Source: Streptomyces sp. RPA4-2 (GTDB lineage Bacteria > Actinomycetota > Actinomycetes > Streptomycetales > Streptomycetaceae). Taken from it: a stretch of DNA of 64,000 bases. The DNA lies in contig NZ_CP050975.2 in the NCBI RefSeq assembly GCF_012273515.2, forward strand, positions 2,542,001-2,606,000, read 5' to 3'. The notes beneath the pieces are model-generated. The model saw only the letters and a list, made by a program, of their open reading frames with translations. It did no database searches and was not told the origin of the DNA. The position numbers were made by a program, and so were the translations under genes. Shown in pieces: positions 37,640-46,582 of this stretch (its first letter is position 1; the number at the start of each line of letters is the position of its first letter).

Positions 37640-39453
37640 ATGTCTTTGAACCGCCGGAAGTTCCTGGAGAAGTCCGCCGTGACGGGTGCGGGGGTGGCGC
37701 TCGCGGGTGCGGTCGCGGCTCCGTCCGCGCAGGCCGCGACGGAGTCGGTGGCGGGGGTGGGAAGAAGCCCGTGAAGCGGTACTCGCTGACGGTGATGGGC
37801 ACGACGGACCTGCACGGGCATGTCTTCAACTGGGACTACTTCAAGAACGCGGAGTACCAGGACGGGGCGGGCAACGCGCAGGGGCTGTCGCGGATCTCGA
37901 CGCTGGTGAACGCGGTCCGCAAGGAGAAGGGGCGTTGCAACACCCTGCTCCTGGACGCGGGTGACACGATCCAGGGCACTCCGCTGACGTACTACTTCGC
38001 GAAGGTGGACCCGATCACGGCCAAGCACGGTCCGGTGCATCCGATGGCGCAGGCGATGAACGCGATCGGGTACGACGCGGTGGCGCTGGGGAACCACGAG
38101 TTCAACTACGGAATCGAGACGCTGCGGAAGTTCGAGTCGCAGTGCGACTTCCCGCTGCTGGGTGCGAACGCGCTGGACGCGAAGACGCTGAAGCCGGCGT
38201 TCCCTCCGTATCTCATGAAGACGTTCCGGGTTCCGGGCGCGCCGGCGGTGAAGGTGGCGGTCCTGGGTCTGACGAACCCGGGTATCGCGATCTGGGACAA
38301 GGCTTACGTGCAGGGCAAGTTGGTGTTCCCGGGGCTTGAGGAGCAGGCGGCGAAGTGGGTGCCGAAGCTGCGTTCGATGGGTGCGGACGTGGTCGTGGTG
38401 TCGGCGCACTCGGGTGCGTCGGGCACGTCGTCGTACGGTGACCAGTTGCCGTATGTCGAGAACTCGGCGGCGTTGGTGGCGCAGCAGGTGCCGGGGATCG
38501 ACGCGATTCTGGTCGGGCACGCGCATGTGGAGATTCCGGAGTTGAGGGTCACCAACGCGAAGTCGGGGCGGACGGTGGTTCTTTCGGAGCCGTTGGCGTT
38601 CGCGGAGCGTCTGTCGGTGTTCGACTTCGAGTTGGTTTTCGAGAAGGGGCGGTGGCAGGTCGAGTCGGTGGCGGCGTCGGTCCGCAACTCGAACTCGGTG
38701 GCTGACGACCCGAGGATCACCCGGCTGCTGAAGGACGAGCACGCGTTGGTGGTGGAGTACGTCAATCAGGTGGTCGGTACGGCGACGGAGACGTTGACGA
38801 CGGTCGAGGCGCGGTACAAGGACGCTCCGATCATCGATCTGATCACGAAGGTGCAGGAGGACGTGGTCAGGGCGGCGCTGGTCGGGACGGAGTACGCGTC
38901 GCTGCCGGTGATCGCGCAGGCGTCGCCGTTCTCGCGGACGTCGGAGATTCCGGCGGGTGAGGTGACGATCCGGGATCTGTCGAGCCTGTACGTGTATGAC
39001 AACACGTTGGTGGCGAAGGTGCTGACGGGTGCGCAGGTGCGGGCGTACCTGGAGTATTCGGCGAACTATTTCGTGCGGACCGCGGTGGGTGCGGTGGTGG
39101 ACGTGGAGAAGCTGACGAACGCGAACGACCGTCCGGACTACAACTACGACTATGTGTCGGGGTTGCGGTACGACATCGACATCTCGCAGGCGGAGGGTGC
39201 GCGGATCAGGAATCTGACGTTCGGTGGTGTGGCGTTGGATGACGCGCAGCAGTTCGTGTTCGCGGTGAACAACTACCGGGCGAACGGTGGTGGCGCGTTC
39301 CCGCATGTGGCGTCGGCCAAGGAGGTGTGGTCGGAGTCGACGGAGATTCGTACGCGGATCGCCGAGTGGGTGACGGCGAAGGGCAGCCTCGACCCGAAGG
39401 AGTTCGCGTCGGTGGACTGGAGGCTCACGCGGGAGGGCACGCCGGTCTTCTAG
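37640..39453 (+). pseudogene. Secreted bifunctional metallophosphatase/5'-nucleotidase, frame-broken after the signal peptide
   Basis: The ATG at 37640 (GAGGAG ribosome site, 8-nt spacing) starts a twin-arginine signal NRRKFLEKSAVTGAGVALAG ending near AQAA. The frame then closes at 37774. The enzyme continues one frame over from about 37771: VMGTTDLHGHVFNWD, LLLDAGDTIQGTP, ALGNHEFNYG and LVGHAHVEIPE are the metallophosphatase ligands. A C-terminal nucleotidase domain (VFAVNNYRANGGGAFP) follows. One extra G in the GGGGG run at 37753-37757 would join both parts into a 604-residue exported protein. The catalytic part is otherwise intact, so either a sequence error or a recent mutation is likely. 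Confidence 0.8.
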
Positions 39454-39553
39454 GTCCGCGCGGTGGCGTGAACGGCGTCGGTGATCCCTTTTTTGGGGGG
39501 CCGGCGCCGTTTGGCATGCGGGCCCGTGTGCGGGGCGGTCTCGCGGGGGCCGA

Positions 39554-39637
39554 GGGTCGGAGGTCGGAGGTCGGAGGTCGGAGGTCGGAGGTCGGGGGTC
39601 GGGGGTCGGGGGTCGGGGGTCGGGGGTCGGGGGTCGG
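39554..39637. repeat. Heptanucleotide tandem array, 12 units
   Basis: Twelve consecutive 7-bp units: one GGGTCGG, five AGGTCGG, then six GGGTCGG. The plus strand is a continuous G-rich tract able to form G-quadruplexes. It lies 6 bp past the stop codon of the N-hydroxylase gene and 100 bp past the nucleotidase stop. Confidence 0.9.
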
Positions 39638-39643
39638 CCGGTC

Positions 39644-41061
39644 CTATCGTCCGTCGACGAGGGGGGTGAGGATCGGGGTGTGCCGGGTGGCCGGGACCTG
39701 TGGGTGGGGTTCCAGTCCGAAGGTGGTGAAGGCCGTTCGTCGTGGGAGTGGGTAGGGGTCTTTGCCGGTGAGGGAGTTGAGGATGGTTGCGCTGCGCCAG
39801 GCGGCGAGGCCGAGGTCGGGGGCGCCGACGCCGTGGGTGTGGAGTTCGGCGTTCTGGACGTAGACGCGGCCGGTGACGGAGGGGTCGAGGTGGAGGCGGA
39901 ACTGGTCGTCGATGCGGGGGCGTTCGGAGCTGTCTCGGCGTAGGTAGGGGTCGAGTCCGGCGAGGATGCGGTCGAGGGGGCGTTCGCGGTAGCCGGTCGC
40001 GAGGACGACGGCGTCGGTGGTGAGGCGGGTGCGGGTGCCCTGTTGGCCGTGTTCGAGGTGGAGTTCGACTTTGGTGGTGGCGACGCGTCCTGCGGTGCGG
40101 ACGGTGACGGCGGGGGTGAGGACGGCGTCGGGCCAGTCGCCGTGCAGGGTGCGGCGGTAGAGCTCGTCGTGGATGGCGGCGATGGTGTCGGCGTCGATGC
40201 CTTTGTGGAGTTGCCACTGGGCGGCGACGAGGCGGTCGCGTACGGGTTCGGTGAGGGCGTGGAAGTAGCGGGTGTAGTCGGGGGTGAAGTGTTCGAGGCC
40301 GAGTTTGGAGTACTCCATGGGGGCGAAGGCCTCGGTGCGGGCGAGCCAGTGGATCTTCTCGCGTCCGGGGGGACGGTTCCTGAGGAGGTCGAGGAAGACT
40401 TCGGCGCCCGACTGTCCGGCGCCGATGACGGTGATGTGTTCGGCGGTGAGGAAGCGGTCGCGGTGGGCGAGGTAGTCGGCGGCGTGGATGACGGGGACGC
40501 CGGGGGCTTCCACGAGGGGTTGGAGGGCGTCGGGGATGTGGGGGCGGTGCCGACGCCGAGGACGATGTTGCGGGTGTGGGTGCGGCCGAGGGCTTCGGCT
40601 TCTCCGTCGGGGTCGAGTTGGGTGAAGTCGACTTCGAAGAGGGCGCGTTCGGGGTTCCAGCGGACGGCGTCGACCTGGTGTCCGAAGTGGAGTCCGGGGA
40701 GGCGGTCGGCGACCCAGCGGCAGTAGGCGTCGTATTCGGCGCGCTGGATGTGGAAGCGCTCGGCGAAGTAGAAGGGGAAGAGGCGGTCGCGGTCCTTGAG
40801 GTGGTTGAGGAAGGACCAGGCGCTGGCGGGGTCGGCGAGGGTGACGAGGTCGGCGAGGAAGGGGACTTGGAGGGTGGCGCCGTCGATGAGGAGGCCGGGG
40901 TGCCAGTCGAAGCCGGGGCGCTGTTCGTAGAAGACGGTGTCGAGTTCGGGGAGGGGCTGGGCGAGGGCGGCGAGGGAGAGGTTGAACGGGCCGATGCCGA
41001 TGCCCACGAGGTCGCGGGGTGCTTCGGGTTCGTGGAGTGGGGGGTGGGGCGTCGGGCTCAT
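39644..41061 (-). pseudogene. Lysine N6-hydroxylase / ornithine N5-oxygenase family protein, frameshifted
   Basis: A flavin N-monooxygenase of the SidA/IucD/PvdA family. The N-terminal part (GIGIGPFNLSLAALAQPLPE with the FAD motif, then QVPFLADLVTLADPASAWSF) reads from the ATG at 41061. After NIVLGVGTAP the frame changes, and the remainder continues with ITVIGAGQSGAEVFLDLLRN (NADPH motif) and VVLATGYRERPLD (ATGY motif). Adding one G to the GGGGG run at 40540-40544 restores 472 residues. The family hydroxylates the terminal amine of lysine, ornithine or diamines for siderophores. The start overlaps the expected stop of the decarboxylase gene as ATGA, so the pair is one operon. Confidence 0.82.
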
Positions 41062-42446
41062 CGGGGGTGTGTCCTTCCACCAGTTTCAGGAGCGCGGCCA
41101 GGTCGTCGGGCCGGGTGTGGGGGTTGAGGAGGGTGGCTTTCAGCCAGAGGCGGTCGTCGAGCCGGGCGCGGCCGAGGACGGCGCGGCCGTCGTGGAGGAG
41201 GGTGCGGCGTACGGCGGCGACGGTTTCGTCGGAGGCTCCGGCGGGCCGGAACAGGACGGTGCTGAGGGTGGGTGGGGCGTGGAGTTCCAGGCCGGGGCGG
41301 GAGGCGATGAGGTCGGCGAGGTCGGTGGCTCGGTCGCAGACGTGGTCGACGAGTGCGCCGAGGCCTGTGCGGCCGAGGGTTTTGAGGGTGACGGCGATCT
41401 TGAGGATGTCGGGGCGTCGGGTGGTGCGCAGGGAGCGGCCGAGCAGGTCGGGGAGTCCGGCTTCGGTGTCGTCGTCGGCGTTGAGGTAGTCGGCCTGGTG
41501 TCGCAGTGCGGTGAGGTCGTGGGGGTCCCGTACGGCGAGGAGGCCGGCGGCGATGGGCTGCCAGCCGAGTTTGTGCAGGTCGAGGGTGACGGTGTGGGCG
41601 CGGTCGAGTCCGTCGAGTGTGGCTCTGCGGTGGTCGCTGAAGAGGAGGCCTCCGCCGTAGGCGGCGTCGATGTGGAGGCGGGCGCCGTGGGTGGCGCAGA
41701 CGTCGGCGAGGTCGGGCAGGGGGTCGATGAGTCCGGCGTCGGTGGTGCCGGCGGTGGCGGCGACGAGGAGGGAGCCGCGGGGGCCCCGGAGCGTGGTGAG
41801 GGCTTCGTCGAGGGCTACGGGGTCCATGGTGCTTAAGCGGGGGCGGGGATGACGACGGGGTCGGGCAGGCCGAGCAGCCAGGCGGCGCGGGGCAGTGAGT
41901 GGTGGGCGTTGGCGCCGTGGACGAGTTGGACGCCGTTGTGCGCTTCTCGGGCGAGGAGTACGGCGAGTTGGTTGGATTCGGTGCCGCCGGTGGTGACGAG
42001 GGCGGTGGCGGTGTGCGGCTCGTTCGCCTTTCCGTAGACCTCGGCGGCGAGGGCGGTGGTCACGAGGGATTCGAGTTCCGAGGCGGCCGGTGCCTGGTCC
42101 CAGGAGTCCAGGGACGGGTTGAGGGCGGAGGCGGCGAGGTCGGCGGCGGTGGCGACGGCGAGGGGCGGGCAGTGCAGGTGTGCGGCGCACAGGGGGTCGG
42201 CGGGGTCGGCGGAGCCTTCGGCGAGGGCGTGGACGAGGGTGCGCAGGGCGTCGGCGGTTCCGTGCCGGGGAAGGATGTCGCTTAAGCCGCGTCCCGTAGG
42301 CGTCGGGCCACGTTCTCGGGTCCCCCGGCGGGCAGGGGTCCGCCGCGTGCGGTGCTGCCGGTGCGCAGGGCGTCGAGCACGGTGTCGAGCAGTGGCCGCA
42401 GTGCGCCGGGGCCTTCGGGACCTGAGGCGAGGGGCGGCGTGCTCAT
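41058..42446 (-). pseudogene. PLP-dependent group II decarboxylase (DesA-like), three frame breaks
   Basis: A decarboxylase whose coding sequence lies in three frames. From the ATG at 42446 (GGAGGA ribosome site) it reads to a stop at the octamer GCTTAAGC (42280-42287), then SDILPRHGTADALRTLVHAL onward to a second stop at GCTTAAGC (41831-41838), then MDPVALDEALTTLRGPRGSL. A third shift at a GGGGG run (41063-41067) is needed to reach the expected TGA overlapping the next ATG. Three added bases give 463 residues. Motifs are SLDSWDQAPAASELE, TTGGTESNQLAVLLAREA, HIDAAYGGG and the PLP lysine in TLDLHKLGW. It likely makes a diamine for the N-hydroxylase. Confidence 0.8.
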
Positions 42447-43087
42447 GGGTGTCCTCCGGTGGGCGCGCGGCAGGGGGTTCCAAGCGTGTACGGGATGGGG
42501 CGGCGCGCCCACAGAGCACAACGATCTGACCCGAATGGGGGTACTGCCGTGGGGAGGAAAGGTGAGTGGAGGGGCGGGGGTGACGGGGGGTGTGTGGGGG
42601 CGCTCCGCGCGGGGTGAGGTTTGTATAGGGGCACACCCCGCGGGGTGAGGTCGTGCGAGGGCGCTCCGCGCAGGGTGGGGTCGTGCGGGGGCGCTCCGCA
42701 CAAGGGCAGGTCGTGCGCGGGGCGTGTCGTGAGTGTCGTGCCGGTGCCGTCGTGCGCGGGGCGTGTCGTGAGTGTCGTGCCGGTGCCGTCGTGCGCGGGG
42801 CGTGTCGTGAGTGTCGTGCCGGTGCCGTCGTCCGCGGGGGCGAGGCGGCCGCCGGGCACACGCCGGGGAGTGTCGTGCGGGGCGTGCCGCGGCTGGGCGG
42901 TCGGCGAGGGCAGGGCGATCGTCCCCGCTGTGTCCGGGAGGGACGATCGACCTGCCGTGTGGTCGGTGAGGAGGAGCGGGACCTTCCCTGCCGGACCCGG
43001 CCCTGCCGGACGAGGCCCGGCTGAATCCGGCTCTGCTGGAGCCGGGTCCGGTGGATCCGGATCCGGTGGGTCCGGCCGCCTGTTGTG
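42447..43087. other. Repeat-rich spacer upstream of the decarboxylase
   Basis: About 640 bp with no supported gene. It contains repeated blocks related to GGGCGCTCCGCGC...GGTCGTGCG around 42598-42710, the 39-bp tandem array, and then unstructured G-rich sequence. Frames are open in several phases only because repeat lengths are multiples of three. The decarboxylase promoter should lie near 42450-42600. Confidence 0.55.
42710..42826. repeat. 39-bp tandem repeat, three perfect copies
   Basis: Units at 42710-42748, 42749-42787 and 42788-42826 are identical, beginning GTCGTGCGCGGGGCGTGTCG and ending GTGCCGGTGCC. A degenerate fourth copy follows. The period is a multiple of three, but no ribosome site or plausible protein goes with it. 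Confidence 0.9.
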
Positions 43088-43443
43088 TCCAGGCCCGGTG
43101 GATCCCGGGCCGGTGCATCCAGGGCCGGTGTATCCAGGCCCGGTGGATCCAGGCCCGGTGGATCCGGGACCCTGGTGGATCCCGGGCCGCTGTGTCCAGG
43201 CCCAGTGGATCCGGGAGCCTGGTGTGTCCAAGCCCGGTGCATCCGGGAGCCCGGTGTGTCCAGGCCCGGTGGATCCCGGGCCGGCGCACCCCCGTCCGGT
43301 GCATCCAGGCCCGGTGCATCCGGGAGCCCAGTGTGTCCAGGCCCGTGGATCCCGGGCCGGTGCATCCAGGGCCGGCGCACCCCCGTCCGGTGCACCCAGG
43401 CCCGGTGGATCCAGGGGCCCGGTGCATCCCGGGCCCCGGTGGA
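43088..43443. repeat. Minisatellite of 23 units (15/17 bp) after pepN
   Basis: Twenty-three consecutive degenerate units: sixteen of 15 bp, six of 17 bp and one of 14 bp. The commonest form is TCCAGGCCCGGTGGA. The 17-bp variants carry an inserted pair near the middle. Many junctions form GGATCC or CCCGGG palindromes. The array ends one base before the pepN stop codon. The plus strand would encode a Pro-Gly-Pro-Val-rich peptide, but nothing indicates translation. Confidence 0.88.
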
Positions 43444-43444
43444 T

Positions 43445-45946
43445 CTAGTTCCCGCTTGCCTCCCGTACCTTCAGTGCCCTTGCCAGGTCGTCGAGTTGGT
43501 CGACGAGCTTGCGGCGCAGCGCGGGGATGGGGTCGGCGTCGCGCAGGCAGGCCTCGCCGAGGGCGAGGGTCTCGGGTGTGACGGCGTGGGCGGGGAAGGC
43601 GTAGCGGCCGGCGGCCTCGGCGATGGCGGGGCCGCGGCGGGCGGCGAGGGCCACGGCGTCGGGCCAGTAGCGCTCGACGTACTCCCGTACGAGGTCGGCC
43701 TGTTCGGGCTGCCAGAAGCCCTGGGCGGTCGCGGTGAACAGGTAGTTGGAGAGGTGGTCGGAGCCGAACATCTCCTCCCAGGCGCGTCGTTTGGCCTCGG
43801 GGTCGGGCAGTGCGGCGCGGCAGCGGGCGGCGCCTTCCTGGCCGGTGGCACTGGGGTCCTGGACGAGTTCGGCCTCGATGACGGCGTCGTCGATGGCGCC
43901 GAGGACGGCGAGGCGGCCGAGGACGCGCCAGCGCAGTTCGGGGTCGAGTTCCGGGCCGCCGGGGACGGTGCCCTCGGAGAACCAGGCGCTGATGGTGTCG
44001 GGGTGCGCGGCGACGGCGATGTAGTGGCGTACAGCGGTGAGGCGCAGCCCCGGGTTGTCGCCGTCCTCGGTGCGGCGCAGGAGGTCGCGGCAGAGGTCGG
44101 CGAGGGTGGCGAGGGCGGTCGGGCGGTCCTCGGCGGGCAGCAGGCGGTCGGCGACCTGGGTGGCGGCGAACGTCAGGACGCCTTGGACGAGGGCGAGGTC
44201 GGTCTCGTGCGGGAGGTGGGTGCGGGCGGCGTCCACGTAGGCCATGGCGGGCAGTTCGCCGTCGCGGACGGCGTCGCGCAGGGCGTTCCAGACGACGGCG
44301 CGGGTGAGGGGTTCGGGGAGGCCGGAGAGGGCGGCGCTGATGGTCTGGAAGGAGTCGGTGTCGAAGCGGATCTTGGCGTAGGTGAGGTCGCCGTCGTTGA
44401 GGAGGAGCAGGGCGGGGCGGCGGCCGGGGCCGAGTTCGACGGGGGCGTCCTGGGGTACGTCGGTCTCGAAGCGGTCCCGTGGGACGAGTCGCCTGTCCTC
44501 GCCCGGGACGGTGTCGTAGGCGCCGACGGCGATGCGGTGGGGGCGGCTGCCGTGGTGTTCGACGGTGAGGTGCCAGGTGCCCTGGGTCTCGGTGAGCGCG
44601 GGACGGAGGGTGTCGACGCCGGTGGTGCGCAGCCAGGAGGCGGCCCAGGCCTGGACGTCGCGTTCGGTGGCGGCGGCGAGGGAGTCGATGAAGTCGGCGA
44701 GGGTGGCGTTGGCGAACTTGTGGCGGGTGAAGTGGGTGTTGATGCCGGCCAGGAAGTCCTTCTCGCCGAGCCAGGTGACGAGTTGGCGCAGGGCGGAGGC
44801 GCCCTTGGCGTAGGAGATGCCGTCGAAGTTGAGCATGGCGGACGCGGTGTCGGGGACGGCGTCCGGGTCGGGGGCGACGGGGTGGGTGGAGGGGCGCTGG
44901 TCGGCGTCGTAGCCCCAGGGTTTGCGGGTGACGCCGAAGTCGGTCCAGGTGTCGGTGAAGCGGGTGGCTTCGGTGAGGGTCTGGTAGCCCATGTACTCGG
45001 CGAAGGACTCGTTGAGCCAGATGTCGTCCCACCAGCGCAGGGTGACGAGGTCACCGAACCACATGTGGGCCATTTCGTGGGCGATGACCATGGCGCGGGT
45101 CTGGCGTTCGGTGTCGGTGACGGCGGAGCGGTAGACGAACTCGTCGCGGAAGGTGACGAGGCCGGGGTTCTCCATGGCGCCGGCGTTGAATTCGGGGACG
45201 AACGCCTGGTCGTAGGAGTCGAAGGGGTAGGGCTCGTCGAACTTCTCGTGGTAGCGGTCGTAGCAGGCGCGGGTGATGTCGAGGATCTCGTCGGCGTCGG
45301 TGTCCAGGTAGGGGGCGAGTGAGCGGCGGCAGTGGATGCCGAAGGGGAGGCCGCGGTGCTCGGTGCGGACGGAGTGCCAGGGGCCTGCGGCGACGGCGAC
45401 GAGGTAGGTGGAGATCGGTGGGGTGGGGGCGGCCTGCCAGCGGCCCTCTCCCAGGTGTTCGGTGACGCCGTTGGCGAGGACGGTCCAGCCGTCGGGCGCG
45501 GTGACGGAGAGGTCGAAGACGGCCTTCAGGTCGGGCTGGTCGAAGGCGGCGAAGACGCGCTGGACGTCTTCCATGAACAGCTGGGTGTAGAGGTAGGTCT
45601 CGCCGTCGGTGGGGTCGGTGAAGCGGTGCATGCCCTCGCCGGTGCGGGAGTAGTGCATGCCGGTGTCGAGGCGTAGTTCGTGTTCGCCCTCGGTCAGGCC
45701 TTTGAGGGGCAGCCTGTTCCCGTCGAGGGTTTCGGGGTCGAGGGGCTGTCCGTCGAGGGTGACGGAGCGCAGCTCGGCGGGCTTCAGCTCCACGAAGGTG
45801 TCCGCGTCGGCGCGGGCGGTGAACCGGATGACGGTCCGGGAGTCGAAGGTCTCGTCCCCGCGGGTCAGGTCGAGTTCGATCCCGTAGTGGTGGACGTCGA
45901 GGAGCTTGGCACGGGTCTGCGCTTCGTCGCGCGTCAGTACGGACAT
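43445..45946 (-). CDS. pepN: Aminopeptidase N (family M1)
   Basis: An 833-residue cytoplasmic zinc aminopeptidase that removes N-terminal residues from peptides. The N-terminal beta domain starts MSVLTRDEAQTRAKLLDVHH. The substrate-anchoring GAMENPGLVTFRDEF block precedes the zinc site VIAHEMAHMWFGDLVTLRWW, with the third ligand in LNESFAEYMGY. The catalytic tyrosine region and C-terminal ERAP1-like helical domain (PTALATLADLCRDLLRRTED) follow. It is intact, in contrast to its neighbours. It ends directly at a 23-unit minisatellite. Confidence 0.96.
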   Translation of the reverse strand: MSVLTRDEAQTRAKLLDVHHYGIELDLTRGDETFDSRTVIRFTARADADTFVELKPAELRSVTLDGQPLDPETLDGNRLPLKGLTEGEHELRLDTGMHYSRTGEGMHRFTDPTDGETYLYTQLFMEDVQRVFAAFDQPDLKAVFDLSVTAPDGWTVLANGVTEHLGEGRWQAAPTPPISTYLVAVAAGPWHSVRTEHRGLPFGIHCRRSLAPYLDTDADEILDITRACYDRYHEKFDEPYPFDSYDQAFVPEFNAGAMENPGLVTFRDEFVYRSAVTDTERQTRAMVIAHEMAHMWFGDLVTLRWWDDIWLNESFAEYMGYQTLTEATRFTDTWTDFGVTRKPWGYDADQRPSTHPVAPDPDAVPDTASAMLNFDGISYAKGASALRQLVTWLGEKDFLAGINTHFTRHKFANATLADFIDSLAAATERDVQAWAASWLRTTGVDTLRPALTETQGTWHLTVEHHGSRPHRIAVGAYDTVPGEDRRLVPRDRFETDVPQDAPVELGPGRRPALLLLNDGDLTYAKIRFDTDSFQTISAALSGLPEPLTRAVVWNALRDAVRDGELPAMAYVDAARTHLPHETDLALVQGVLTFAATQVADRLLPAEDRPTALATLADLCRDLLRRTEDGDNPGLRLTAVRHYIAVAAHPDTISAWFSEGTVPGGPELDPELRWRVLGRLAVLGAIDDAVIEAELVQDPSATGQEGAARCRAALPDPEAKRRAWEEMFGSDHLSNYLFTATAQGFWQPEQADLVREYVERYWPDAVALAARRGPAIAEAAGRYAFPAHAVTPETLALGEACLRDADPIPALRRKLVDQLDDLARALKVREASGN

Positions 45947-46139
45947 GGGGACATGCTGCCTGATGGGTTCGACAGGGCACAGGGGTGGCCCGTCATGTGG
46001 CTTATGTCCGGTCCGGTCGGAGGGTGCGGCCCTGTTCCGGTGTGAGGTCGGCGGCGTCGGTCCCGGTGTGCGGTTCCTGCTGTCGGGCCTGGTGGTGGGT
46101 GTGCGCTTCGTGCGGGATGCCCGGCGGGGGCACCCGGTG

Positions 46140-46571
46140 TCACTCCCCCGTGGCCCCGGCGGCCTGTCCCGTGCCGTCCGCGATGCTCTCGTGGTGGCGG
46201 ATGACCTCGGCGATGATGAAGTTCAGCAGTTTTTCCGCGAAGGCCGGATCCAGCTTGGCGTTCTCCGCGAGCCGGCGCAGCCGGGCGATCTGCTGGGCCT
46301 CGCGGGAGGGGTCGGCGGGCGGCAGTTGGTGGGCTGCTTTGAGGTGGCCGACCTGCTGGGTGCATTTGAAGCGCTCGGCGAGCATGTGGACGACGGCGGC
46401 GTCGATGTTGTCGATGCTGTCGCGCAGCCGGGCGAGTTCGGCGCGCACCGTCGCGTCGGCGTCCGTGCCGGGGCTGTCGGTCGCGTCGCCGGTGTCGCTG
46501 GTCGGGTTGCCGCTGTCGTCAGTCGCGTTGCCGGTGGGGTCGGTCGCGTCGCCGGTGTTGCTGGTGGTCAT
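46140..46571 (-). CDS. Chorismate mutase (AroQ type)
   Basis: A 143-residue protein. After a low-complexity Thr/Asp/Gly-rich start (about 1-45) comes an AroQ-fold helical domain: ELARLRDSIDNIDAAVVHML, AERFKCTQQVGHLKAAHQLP and EKLLNFIIAEVIRHHESIAD. The Arg, Lys and Gln residues expected to bind chorismate are present (LRDSIDNID, RFKCTQQVG). It converts chorismate to prephenate for Phe and Tyr. The ATG lies 12 bp after the AraC gene's stop on the same strand. Confidence 0.87.
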   Translation of the reverse strand: MTTSNTGDATDPTGNATDDSGNPTSDTGDATDSPGTDADATVRAELARLRDSIDNIDAAVVHMLAERFKCTQQVGHLKAAHQLPPADPSREAQQIARLRRLAENAKLDPAFAEKLLNFIIAEVIRHHESIADGTGQAAGATGE

Positions 46572-46582
46572 GGTCGACCAGC

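Noticed and set aside
37594..41061. 1155-residue single frame on the minus strand
   Set aside because: Only its first part is the N-hydroxylase start; after the break near 40540 it is out of frame and later antisense to the nucleotidase.
43088..43443. CRISPR array
   Set aside because: Units are contiguous and degenerate with no unique spacers, and no cas genes are in the window.
42621..43448. Collagen-like Pro-Gly-Pro-Val protein
   Set aside because: The repeat units have lengths that mostly keep frames open, there is no ribosome site and the same repeat is open in all frames.
42282..45032. 916-residue open frame on the minus strand
   Set aside because: It mixes antiphase pepN, the repeat array and the true N-terminus of the decarboxylase; only the last part is real.
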